Below, in pieces: positions 25,596 to 32,262 of a DNA stretch of 64,000 nucleotides. The stretch's first letter is position 1. The number at the start of each line of letters is the position of its first letter. The stretch comes from Bdellovibrio reynosensis. Its GTDB lineage: Bacteria; Bdellovibrionota; Bdellovibrionia; Bdellovibrionales; Bdellovibrionaceae. The stretch is from the NCBI RefSeq assembly GCF_022814725.1, contig NZ_CP093442.1, positions 620,001 to 684,000 on the forward strand. Direction: 5' to 3'. The position numbers were made by a program, and so were the translations under genes. The notes beneath the pieces are model-generated. The model saw only the letters and a list, made by a program, of their open reading frames with translations. It was not told where the DNA came from and made no database searches.

Positions 25596-26927
25596 ATGTT
25601 TGAGAATTTATCTGACAAAATCATGGCCAGCCTGAAAAAGGTCCGTGGGCAAAGCAAAATCACTGAAGCCAATATCGAAGAAGTGATTAAGGAAATCCGT
25701 TTAAGTCTGCTTGAAGCCGACGTAAATTTTAAAGTCGTAAAAACTTTCATCGATAAAGTAAAAGCAAAAGCCCTGGGCGCAGAGGTTTTGCAAAACGTAA
25801 ATCCAGGACAGATGTTCGTTAAGATTGTTCACGATGAACTTGTGAACGTGCTTGGTGGCGGGGCCGTTGAAATCAACGTGCGCGAAAATCCAAGTGTGAT
25901 TTTTTTAGTGGGTTTGCAAGGTGCCGGTAAGACGACGACGGCTGCTAAACTTTCGCTATACATCCGCCAAAAACTTGGAAAAAAACCAGGGATGATTCCT
26001 GCCGACATCTACCGTCCAGCAGCAATCGATCAACTTCAAACCCTTGGAAAACAAAACAACATTCCAACCTTCCCAACCCAAGTTGGAATGAAGCCTGAAG
26101 AGATTTTAGAAAAAGCAAAACAATGGGCTAAAGACCACATGGTTGATGTTGTTATCGTCGATACCGCAGGCCGCTTGCAGATTGATGACGAGTTGATGGG
26201 TGAATTAAGTCGCCTGAAAGGCATTTGGGCCCCGCAAGAAACGCTTTTGGTGGCTGATGCAATGTTGGGTCAGCAATCCGTGAACGTGGCTGAGGGCTTT
26301 CATAAAACGATGAACCTGACGGGTTTAGTTTTAACCAAAGTAGACGGTGACGCCAGAGGTGGTGCCGCCCTTTCTATTCGTGAAGTCACAGGCATTCCAA
26401 TTAAATTCCTAGGGGTTGGTGAAAAGGTTGCTGCCTTAGAAGTTTTCCATCCGGATCGCCTGGCTGGAAGAATTCTTGATATGGGTGACGTTCTTTCTTT
26501 GGTGGAAAAAGCCCAAGAAGTGATTGATGAAAAGTCCGCTCGTGATTCTGCTAAAAAAATCATGAAGAACGAATTCACTCTGGAAGATTTCTTAACTCAA
26601 ATCCAAAGTCTTAAGAAGATGGGTGGCTTTGAAACTATTATGAAATTTTTACCAGGCATGGGGGACTTAAGTAAGCAGCTTAAGAATATGACTCCGCCTG
26701 ATGCTGAAATGAAAAAAATTGAGGCGATCATTCGCTCGATGACCTATCAAGAAAGACAGAATCCAAAGATTCTAAACGCTTCGCGTCGCATGCGTATCGC
26801 TAACGGTAGCGGTACTCAAGTTCAGGACGTAAACAAGCTGGTAAAGCAGTTTGAAGAGGCTAAGAAGATGATGGGTGGCCTTATGAAAATGGGAATGGGT
26901 CGCGGCGGAATGAAGTTCCCATTTTAA
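25596..26927 (+). CDS. ffh: Signal recognition particle protein Ffh
   Basis: A 443-residue SRP GTPase that binds signal sequences and 4.5S RNA and delivers ribosomes to FtsY. N-domain 1-90, G-domain with GLQGAGKTTTAAKL, DTAGRL and TKVDGDARGG, then the M-domain with the methionine-rich end (MMGGLMKMGMGRGGMKFPF) and RNA-binding helices around SMTYQERQNPKILNASRRMRIANGSG (quoted in parts: ERQNP, SRRMRIA). Opens the conserved ffh-rpsP-khpA-rimM-trmD-rplS block. Confidence 0.98.
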   Translation: MFENLSDKIMASLKKVRGQSKITEANIEEVIKEIRLSLLEADVNFKVVKTFIDKVKAKALGAEVLQNVNPGQMFVKIVHDELVNVLGGGAVEINVRENPSVIFLVGLQGAGKTTTAAKLSLYIRQKLGKKPGMIPADIYRPAAIDQLQTLGKQNNIPTFPTQVGMKPEEILEKAKQWAKDHMVDVVIVDTAGRLQIDDELMGELSRLKGIWAPQETLLVADAMLGQQSVNVAEGFHKTMNLTGLVLTKVDGDARGGAALSIREVTGIPIKFLGVGEKVAALEVFHPDRLAGRILDMGDVLSLVEKAQEVIDEKSARDSAKKIMKNEFTLEDFLTQIQSLKKMGGFETIMKFLPGMGDLSKQLKNMTPPDAEMKKIEAIIRSMTYQERQNPKILNASRRMRIANGSGTQVQDVNKLVKQFEEAKKMMGGLMKMGMGRGGMKFPF

Positions 26928-27009
26928 AGCTTGATATTTATTTGGTATCCCGGTACACACTTGGACTTACTGTTTTGAACAAGAGGTTTAGCCTAAGAGG
27001 TTTTTAGAT

Positions 27010-27258
27010 ATGGCAGTTGTAATTCGTTTGGCTCGTATGGGCGCTAAGCATGAACCTAAATACCGCATCACTGTTGCGGATTCTCGTCGTTATGTTACTG
27101 GTAAATTCCTTGATATTCTTGGAACTTACATCCCAACTCCACGTGGTAACGACAAAAAAGTTGAGCTTGATCTAGCTAAAGTAGAAGAGTGGATCAAAAA
27201 AGGTGCTCAACCTACTGATCGCGTAAAACACGTTATCAAATTGGCTCAAGCTAAATAG
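27010..27258 (+). CDS. rpsP: 30S ribosomal protein S16
   Basis: An 82-residue protein with the S16 signature VIRLARMGAKHEPKYRITVAD and YVTGKFLDILGTYIP (in family order), binding 16S rRNA in the 30S body. Length is usual. Follows ffh by 82 bp, with the TAAGAGG sequence in front of the start. Codons are strongly biased, as in highly expressed genes. Confidence 0.97.
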   Translation: MAVVIRLARMGAKHEPKYRITVADSRRYVTGKFLDILGTYIPTPRGNDKKVELDLAKVEEWIKKGAQPTDRVKHVIKLAQAK

Positions 27259-27276
27259 TATTTGGCACTGATCGAA

Positions 27277-27295
27277 ATACGATTTAATATCGTAT
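27277..27295 (+). promoter_or_regulatory. Hairpin between rpsP and khpA
   Basis: ATACGAT (27277-27283), loop TTAAT, ATCGTAT (27289-27295), a perfect 7-bp stem with no following T-run. It may mark a processing or partial attenuation point in the operon. Confidence 0.4.
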
Positions 27296-27320
27296 AAGGT
27301 ACTATTAGTTGGGGGTAATT

Positions 27321-27560
27321 ATGGATAGCTTGAAAGACCTCGTTGAGTTCATGGCGAAATCTCTAGTAGACAAGCCTGAAAATGTTGAAGTTGATGAAAT
27401 CCCTGGTCAGCAAACCACGCTTCTAGCTTTAAAGGTTGATAAAGAAGACCTTGGTAAAGTTATTGGTAAGCAAGGTAAAACCGCAGCTGCGATGAGAACT
27501 ATCATCAGAGCAGCAGGTACGAAGCTGAATAAGCGCTATCACCTCGACATCGTCGAATAG
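27321..27560 (+). CDS. khpA: KH-domain RNA-binding protein KhpA
   Basis: A 79-residue single type-II KH domain protein; the start at ATG 27321 is set by GGGGGT at 27311-27316 (a TTG at 27309 lies before it). The RNA-binding GxxG loop is GKQG, in KVIGKQGKTAAAMRTII. In other bacteria KhpA pairs with KhpB and binds many RNAs. Its place between rpsP and rimM is the usual one. A terminator follows. Confidence 0.92.
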   Translation: MDSLKDLVEFMAKSLVDKPENVEVDEIPGQQTTLLALKVDKEDLGKVIGKQGKTAAAMRTIIRAAGTKLNKRYHLDIVE

Positions 27561-27584
27561 AACTTGTTTCTTTTATTATATCCG

Positions 27585-27623
27585 AAAAAGGGTTGTTCTT
27601 GCGAACAGCCCTTTTTCTTTTTT
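27585..27623 (+). terminator. Rho-independent terminator after khpA
   Basis: AAAAAGGGTTGTTC pairs with GAACAGCCCTTTTT (one T-G wobble) around TTGC, followed by a T-rich run. It ends the ffh-rpsP-khpA segment, just before the repeat element at 27640. Confidence 0.85.
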
Positions 27624-27639
27624 CCCTGCTGTCATTGAC

Positions 27640-27766
27640 GGGAGCGATGAAAATAGCCCATTCGACTGCGTTGTGCGGTCTCGGCTTTCGCTCCGACGTA
27701 GCGCTGCTACGCCTCCGCTTCAGCCGAGATCCTCCGCCTTGCGCCTGGACTATTTTGATCGCTCCC
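27640..27766. repeat. Nested-palindrome intergenic repeat, copy 1
   Basis: A 127-bp GC-rich element in the 472-bp gap between khpA and rimM. Outer arms GGGAGCGATGAAAATAG (27640-27656) and CTATTTTGATCGCTCCC (27750-27766) are complementary except for one G-G position. Inside, GGTCTCGGCT pairs with AGCCGAGATCC and the tip is CGTAGC/GCTACG. The core is shared with 30472-30661 and the ends with 46225-46312. After it (27767-28032) lie further GC-rich hairpins to about 27850 and then AT-rich leader sequence for rimM with no gene. Open frames in the element are by-products of its composition. Confidence 0.85.
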
Positions 27767-27780
27767 TCGCCCTCGTTGCT

Positions 27781-27799
27781 GGCTCGACTTCGTCGTCGC
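27781..27799. repeat. Satellite hairpin of repeat copy 1
   Basis: GGCTCGACTTCGTCGTCGC matches GGCTCGGCTTCGCCGTCGC at 30678-30696 except for two bases that change together (A-T pair to G-C), keeping the stem CGAC/GTCG versus CGGC/GCCG around a TTC loop. Confidence 0.7.
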
Positions 27800-28032
27800 T
27801 CTGGGAGGCTCGTCGGCTTTCGCCGCCTCGTGTGGGGAGCGCTTCGCTTAATAGGTGCCTGCTTCTTTTTTGGGTCTATGGTGCGTCACCGGATCGGTAG
27901 TTTAAGTGATAGTTTAGGTGTCTTTAGTGTTGTCTACTGTGGAAAAAATATCCTTATAGTCTTGGATTTTAGTTTTTGCTGGAGCTTAAGAGGCAAAGTG
28001 CTTAGATTTGTTCCACTTTTTTAGGAGTTACG

Positions 28033-28548
28033 ATGAAATTGGTTGGTAAAGTTAGAGAAGCCCATGGACTTAAAGGGGATCTTTACGTTCTTGTTTTTTC
28101 TGGTGATATTTCTTGGGCTAAGCGCATGAAGAGCTTTGGTTTGAAAGCTAAAGATTCTGATGAAGTTCAAACTTACACAGTGGAACGTACTAAGCCTTTT
28201 AAAAAAGGTATCATCGTAAAAGCTGCTGAAATTGCGGATCGTACTGCAGCTGAAGGTGTTGAGCATCTTGAGTTCTTCATCGAAGAAGATCTTTTGGTTT
28301 CTAAACCTGGTGAGACTATCTATCTTTCTGAAATTAAAAACTTCAAACTTAAAAATCCAGAGCAAACTGTGCTTGGCGAGATCGTTGGTTTTTCTTCTAA
28401 TGGCGTTCAAGATCTTCTTGTTGTTGAAGCTAATGGTAAGAAAGCGGAAGTTCCTTTCGTTGATGCGTTCATCAAAAAAATCGATTTCAAACATCAAGCA
28501 GTGATCATGGATTTGCCAGAGGGTCTTTTTGATCTAGAGAACGCTTAA
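28033..28548 (+). CDS. rimM: Ribosome maturation factor RimM
   Basis: A 171-residue 16S rRNA processing factor that assists 30S head assembly with S19. N-terminal RimM domain with [15 protein letters not shown] and C-terminal PRC-barrel with [18 protein letters not shown] and the closing [18 protein letters not shown] precedes ATG. Its stop overlaps the trmD start by one base (TAATG), so the two are translationally coupled. Confidence 0.95.
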   Translation: MKLVGKVREAHGLKGDLYVLVFSGDISWAKRMKSFGLKAKDSDEVQTYTVERTKPFKKGIIVKAAEIADRTAAEGVEHLEFFIEEDLLVSKPGETIYLSEIKNFKLKNPEQTVLGEIVGFSSNGVQDLLVVEANGKKAEVPFVDAFIKKIDFKHQAVIMDLPEGLFDLENA

Positions 28549-29375
28549 TGCTTAAAGTTGATGTGATCACTCTTTTTCCAGAAATGATTGAGGGCGCTGT
28601 TTCACACGGTGTCCTTGGTCAGGCTGTAAAGAGTGATCTGCTTTCTGTAAAAGCTCACACACCTCGAGAGTTTACAGAAGACAAACATCGCACAGTCGAT
28701 GATAGACCTTTCGGTGGCGGCGACGGCATGATTATGCTTGCTGAGCCTTTGAAAAAAACCATCGAAAAAGTGCAACATAATACTTCAAAGGTTGTCTATC
28801 TTTCCCCGCAAGGTCGCACTCTGAATGCGGCGATCGCCAAAGAATTTTCTAAAGAAGAACATCTGATTTTTATTTGTGGTCGTTATGGTGGTATCGATCA
28901 ACGCATCATCAATGAATATGTCGATGAAGAGCTTTCTATTGGTGATTACGTGCTATCGGGCGGGGAGCTTGGGGCTTTGGTTATCATCGATGCGTTAGCT
29001 CGTTTTATCCCTGGCGTTCTGGGCCACGGGGAGTCTGCGGAAAAAGACAGTTTTTCTGACGGACTTTTAGAGCAACCCAATTTCACTCGCCCTCGTGAAT
29101 TTTTAGGGCAGGATGTGCCAGAAGTTTTAGTGGGCGGAAATCACAAAGTGATCGGGGAGTGGAAAGACAAAGTTTCTGCTCTGGTGACTTTAAAAAAGCG
29201 TCCTGATTTATTTCGTGAATACATCAAGGTTGAAACTGAAAAATATAATTCATTAAAAAAGAAAAAAACCGCGGCTCCAATAAAGGAACTGAAGGAGTTT
29301 TTTCTTAATTTGCCTCCACAAGAGCGTGAAGTTTTAGGCCTAGCTGATTTGCGCGAGGAAGATTTCAATGTCTGA
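28548..29375 (+). CDS. trmD: tRNA (guanine-37-N1)-methyltransferase TrmD
   Basis: A 275-residue SPOUT methyltransferase that makes m1G37 in tRNAs, preventing frameshifts. Knot motifs [21 protein letters not shown] and [13 protein letters not shown] are present, along with the [11 protein letters not shown] segment. About 20-30 residues longer at the C-terminus than usual (Lys-rich [16 protein letters not shown]). It overlaps the next gene, another SPOUT enzyme, by eight bases. Confidence 0.97.
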   Translation: MLKVDVITLFPEMIEGAVSHGVLGQAVKSDLLSVKAHTPREFTEDKHRTVDDRPFGGGDGMIMLAEPLKKTIEKVQHNTSKVVYLSPQGRTLNAAIAKEFSKEEHLIFICGRYGGIDQRIINEYVDEELSIGDYVLSGGELGALVIIDALARFIPGVLGHGESAEKDSFSDGLLEQPNFTRPREFLGQDVPEVLVGGNHKVIGEWKDKVSALVTLKKRPDLFREYIKVETEKYNSLKKKKTAAPIKELKEFFLNLPPQEREVLGLADLREEDFNV

Positions 29376-29955
29376 AGAAAATCAAATTTATGTACCACGT
29401 TTGGCGATCGGCCTAGTTCACTATCCAGTTCGCGATCGTATGCAAAAAACGGTGGCCACAAATATCACGAACTTTGATATCCATGACATCGCCCGTGCGG
29501 CCCAAGTCTATGGAGTGGAAAAATATTACATCATCCATCCCATGGAAGAGCAGCTCATGTTCGTTGAGAGGGTCTTAGACCACTGGAGAACAGGGCAAGG
29601 CTCTAAGTTCAACCCTATGAGAAAAACAGCTTTAACAATGGTTAAAACGGCTTCCAGTGTGGAAGCAGCCATTGCTGACTGGAATGCCCCGGATTGCCTC
29701 ACTATTGCGACTTCGGCTCGCGTGGAGTGGGCTAAAAGAAAGTACGCTTTTGCCGAGCTGCGCAATGAAATGCATGTAGAAAAAAAGCCGGTCTTTATGT
29801 TATTTGGTACCGGAAACGGTATGACCGAACAGCTTATTGGGTCTTGCTCTGGAGTCTTGGAGAGTATCCGCGGGGCTCCCCCAAAAGATTATCGCCATCT
29901 TTCTGTGAGATCGGCAGTAAGTATCTGTCTTGACCGCGTAATGGGTCCATGGTAG
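29368..29955 (+). CDS. SPOUT-type RNA methyltransferase next to trmD
   Basis: A 195-residue protein of the small SPOUT RNA-methyltransferase family that sits beside trmD in several deltaproteobacteria-like genomes and others (Methyltrn_RNA_4-type, from memory). Evidence: N-terminal [34 protein letters not shown], then the knot region [14 protein letters not shown] and the C-terminal [19 protein letters not shown]. The target RNA position is not known. Its start lies inside trmD (eight-base overlap), implying coupled translation. Confidence 0.8.
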   Translation: MSEENQIYVPRLAIGLVHYPVRDRMQKTVATNITNFDIHDIARAAQVYGVEKYYIIHPMEEQLMFVERVLDHWRTGQGSKFNPMRKTALTMVKTASSVEAAIADWNAPDCLTIATSARVEWAKRKYAFAELRNEMHVEKKPVFMLFGTGNGMTEQLIGSCSGVLESIRGAPPKDYRHLSVRSAVSICLDRVMGPW

Positions 29956-30003
29956 ACCCTTGTTTTACTTTTTGTGAAAATTGACTGCTACAAGGATTAA
30001 GCA

Positions 30004-30390
30004 ATGGCTAAAGAAACAAACCTGGTTCGTCGCGTAAGTGTAAAAGCTGCTAACAAAAACATTCAATCGTTCGACTCTGGCGATACTGTTAACGTATACG
30101 TTAAAGTTAAAGAGGGTGAAAAAGAACGTGTTCAGCTTTACAAAGGTATCGTAACTAAGATCCAAGGATCTGGTGCTGCGAAATCTTTCACAGTTCGTAA
30201 AATTTCTGCTGGTGTTGGCGTTGAAAGAACTTTCCCGTTCGCAAGCCCTGCTTTGGATAAAGTAGAAATCGTAAACACTGGTAAAGTTCGTCGTTCTAAA
30301 CTTTACTTCCTACGTGGTCTTGAAGGTAAAGCTGCTAAGATTCAATCTGAACTGGTATCTGCTAAATCTGCAGCTACTACAGAAGCATAA
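30004..30390 (+). CDS. rplS: 50S ribosomal protein L19
   Basis: A 128-residue ribosomal protein at the subunit interface. Signature FDSGDTVNVYVKVKEGEKER followed by YKGIVTKIQGSG and VGVERTFPFASP. The tail (LVSAKSAATTEA) extends about 12 residues past the usual end. AAGGATTAAGCA before ATG is the ribosome site; codons are highly biased. A terminator follows. Confidence 0.97.
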   Translation: MAKETNLVRRVSVKAANKNIQSFDSGDTVNVYVKVKEGEKERVQLYKGIVTKIQGSGAAKSFTVRKISAGVGVERTFPFASPALDKVEIVNTGKVRRSKLYFLRGLEGKAAKIQSELVSAKSAATTEA

Positions 30391-30430
30391 TTAGCAGTCA
30401 AAAAACCTAAATTTCACATTTAGAAAATTG

Positions 30431-30470
30431 AAAAACCTAGAGTGCAAACACTCTGGGTTTTTTATTTTTC
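30431..30470 (+). terminator. Rho-independent terminator after rplS
   Basis: AAAACCTAGAGTG (30432-30444), loop CAAA, CACTCTGGGTTTT (one T-G wobble), then TTATTTTT. It ends immediately before repeat copy 2. Confidence 0.9.
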
Positions 30471-30471
30471 C

Positions 30472-30661
30472 GCGACAGCTGAAAATAGCTCATCCGACTG
30501 TTGAGGGCTCCTGCCCTCAACCCTTCGGGCTTCGCGCAAAAATGCCCTCATGGCATTTTTGTGCGTTGTGCGGTCTCGGCTTTCGCTCCGACGTAGCGCT
30601 GCTACGCCTGCGCTGCAGCCGAGATCCTCCGCCTTGCGGCTGAACTATTTTGAGCTGTCGC
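30472..30661. repeat. Nested-palindrome intergenic repeat, copy 2 (with insertion)
   Basis: A 190-bp element filling most of the 374-bp gap between rplS and rnhB. Outer arms GCGACAGCTGAAAATAG (30472-30488) and CTATTTTGAGCTGTCGC (30645-30661) are complementary except for one G-G position, at the same place as copy 1 although the flanking arm bases differ. The core from about 30567 to 30640 is nearly identical to copy 1. About 60 extra bases (roughly 30501-30565), carrying their own hairpins TTGAGGGC/GCCCTCAA and CAAAAATGCC/GGCATTTTTG, are inserted in the left arm. The rest of the gap up to rnhB shows only the satellite hairpin at 30682-30692. Confidence 0.85.
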
Positions 30662-30677
30662 TCTTCCAGCCTTTCTT

Positions 30678-30696
30678 GGCTCGGCTTCGCCGTCGC
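30678..30696. repeat. Satellite hairpin of repeat copy 2
   Basis: GGCTCGGCTTCGCCGTCGC, stem CGGC/GCCG with TTC loop, 16 bases after the right arm; counterpart of 27781-27799 with a compensatory pair change. Confidence 0.7.
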
Positions 30697-30764
30697 ATTC
30701 TTTTTGACCAAGGGCTAGTTTCTCACTACGATGCCTGAAAATTTTCAAGACACGTTGAGAGCTC

Positions 30765-31511
30765 ATGGCAGTATCAAAAAAATCCGCATCAAAGAAAAAA
30801 GCATCTAAGAAATCTGCAGTTAAGAAAATCTTAATTAAGAAAAAAGCTGCGAAAAAGGTACTGAAGAAAAATGAGTATCCTAAAGTGAATTGGCGCGAAT
30901 ATTTTCCTGAGCCAGTAATTGGTGTCGATGAAGTAGGCCGTGGATGCCTTGCTGGGCCTGTTTATGCGGCTGCCGTGATTTTTAAATCAGATGCCTTAAG
31001 TGAAGACGTCACGGATTCAAAATTGATTTCCGAAGAACGTCGCGAAGAATTAGCAGAACTTATTTTAAAAGAACATCATGTGGGGATTGGTTTTGCATCG
31101 GTGGAAGAAATCGATGAACTCAATATTTTACAAGCATCTTTGCTTGCGATGAAGCGGGCAGTGGAAGCTTTGGGTGTCACAAGTGGTCATGTCTTGATTG
31201 ATGGAAATATGAAAATTCCAAAACTGGCAGGATCTTTTGAGCAAACCACCATCGTTAAAGGTGATTTGCGTGCGCCCCCGATTTCAGCGGCTTCGATTGT
31301 GGCTAAGGTCACCCGGGATCGCATCATGAAAGAGTTGTCGGGAAAGTATCCTCAATATGGATTTGAAGCGCACAAGGGCTACTCTACAGCCATTCACATG
31401 GAAAGCATCCAAGCCCATGGACCTTGCGACGTGCACCGCAAATCGTTCTCGGGCGTTAAAGAATTCGTCCCTGGATACGTCGCAGACCCTACTCCGACGA
31501 AGTCGGAGTGA
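30765..31511 (+). CDS. rnhB: Ribonuclease HII with lysine-rich N-terminal tail
   Basis: A 248-residue enzyme that cleaves RNA in RNA-DNA hybrids and misincorporated ribonucleotides. Catalytic residues Asp55 and Glu56 in GVDEVGRG and Asp146 in LIDGN, plus SIVAKVTRD, are intact. Residues 1-38 form an extra tail of Lys/Ala/Ser (about half lysine) absent from typical RNase HII and similar to histone-H1-like tails; it may bind nucleic acid. A perfect hairpin overlaps the 3' end, and yraN overlaps downstream. Confidence 0.95.
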   Translation: MAVSKKSASKKKASKKSAVKKILIKKKAAKKVLKKNEYPKVNWREYFPEPVIGVDEVGRGCLAGPVYAAAVIFKSDALSEDVTDSKLISEERREELAELILKEHHVGIGFASVEEIDELNILQASLLAMKRAVEALGVTSGHVLIDGNMKIPKLAGSFEQTTIVKGDLRAPPISAASIVAKVTRDRIMKELSGKYPQYGFEAHKGYSTAIHMESIQAHGPCDVHRKSFSGVKEFVPGYVADPTPTKSE

Positions 31512-31872
31512 AGACAAGAAGAATAATTTCCCTAAAAACCACTGGAGCCATCAACAAGGTCTTGAATCTGAACTCAGGGTTATTCGCTACTATCAAGATG
31601 TCGGCTTTGATCTGATCGCACAACGGGTGAAAACTCCTTTTGCCGAAGTCGATTTGCTTTTTAGAACACCTGACAACCACGTCCTGATGGTTGAAGTGAA
31701 AACCAATAATATTTCTGCCTTTCAAAATTTTCGCATTGGTAAGCGGCAAAAAAATCGCCTAGTGAGGGCTCTTCAATTTTTATCAGATCGTCTTGATTCT
31801 TTAGTAGAGGTTCACTGGGCCTTTGTCACAAAAGAAGGGAAAGTCACCGTCATCGAAGATATCAGTGGTTGA
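31417..31872 (+). CDS. yraN: YraN/UPF0102 nuclease-like protein
   Basis: The YraN domain (restriction-endonuclease-like fold, often beside rnhB) is clear from about base 31545: [20 protein letters not shown], then [23 protein letters not shown], with the Glu/Asp/Glu-x-Lys catalytic pattern, and RLVRALQFL. The start is unsettled: the reading frame has no ATG, GTG or TTG between the rnhB stop and the domain. The nearest is ATG at 31417, 95 bases inside rnhB, giving about 151 residues of which the first 40 look like out-of-frame rnhB sequence. A CTG at 31471 is an alternative. Confidence 0.75.
   Translation: MDLATCTANRSRALKNSSLDTSQTLLRRSRSEDKKNNFPKNHWSHQQGLESELRVIRYYQDVGFDLIAQRVKTPFAEVDLLFRTPDNHVLMVEVKTNNISAFQNFRIGKRQKNRLVRALQFLSDRLDSLVEVHWAFVTKEGKVTVIEDISG
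31491..31509 (+). promoter_or_regulatory. Hairpin at the rnhB-yraN junction
   Basis: ACTCCGAC (31491-31498), loop GAA, GTCGGAGT (31502-31509): a perfect 8-bp stem whose last base is the first base of the rnhB stop. No T-run, so not a terminator. It sits where translation of yraN would have to begin or pass. Confidence 0.6.
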
Positions 31873-31904
31873 CGAAGAGCCTTCGGTTAAGGGGACAATA
31901 GGTT

Positions 31905-32246
31905 ATGAAAAACAAAACCCTGATTGCGCTTTTAATTCTTATCTTCGCTCAAACCGGTCATGCACAAGGGCTGAAAACTTTTTTGAAAAGCTGTGGTTGG
32001 GGAACGGTGATTGGTGCAACGGCCGGTGTTGTCAGTCTTGCCTTTACTGATAAACCTAGTGAATCTTGGGGAAATGTCTCTAAGGGGGCCTCTTTGGGAC
32101 TGTATGCTGGAATTGGCTATGGTCTTTACAATGCAAATTCCCAACCCGCAGTGACCCATCAAGAGCCTGATTTTGCAATCATTCCAAGTTTCGAAGATGG
32201 CAAGCTTCAAGGGGTGTCTGTGACCAGCACTCTGTTTAACTTCTAA
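31905..32246 (+). CDS. Small exported glycine-rich protein
   Basis: A 113-residue protein with signal peptide MKNKTLIALLILIFAQTGHAQ. The mature part has a hydrophobic, Gly-rich middle (WGTVIGATAGVVSLAF, KGASLGLYAGIGYGLY), possibly membrane-associated, and ends in Phe (TLFNF), as many outer-membrane proteins do. Family unknown. Lies 32 bp after yraN and is convergent with lptD. Confidence 0.6.
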   Translation: MKNKTLIALLILIFAQTGHAQGLKTFLKSCGWGTVIGATAGVVSLAFTDKPSESWGNVSKGASLGLYAGIGYGLYNANSQPAVTHQEPDFAIIPSFEDGKLQGVSVTSTLFNF

Positions 32247-32262
32247 ATTTTAAATAATAAAA

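Noticed and set aside
27593-28024. Open reading frames rich in Arg/Ser/Leu in the khpA-rimM gap
   Set aside because: They fall on the GC-rich repeat and its satellite hairpins, have no ribosome sites, and overlapping frames are open at once because of base composition.
30428-30738. Open reading frames on both strands in the rplS-rnhB gap
   Set aside because: They coincide with the terminator and repeat copy 2 and reproduce the same spurious peptides as copy 1.
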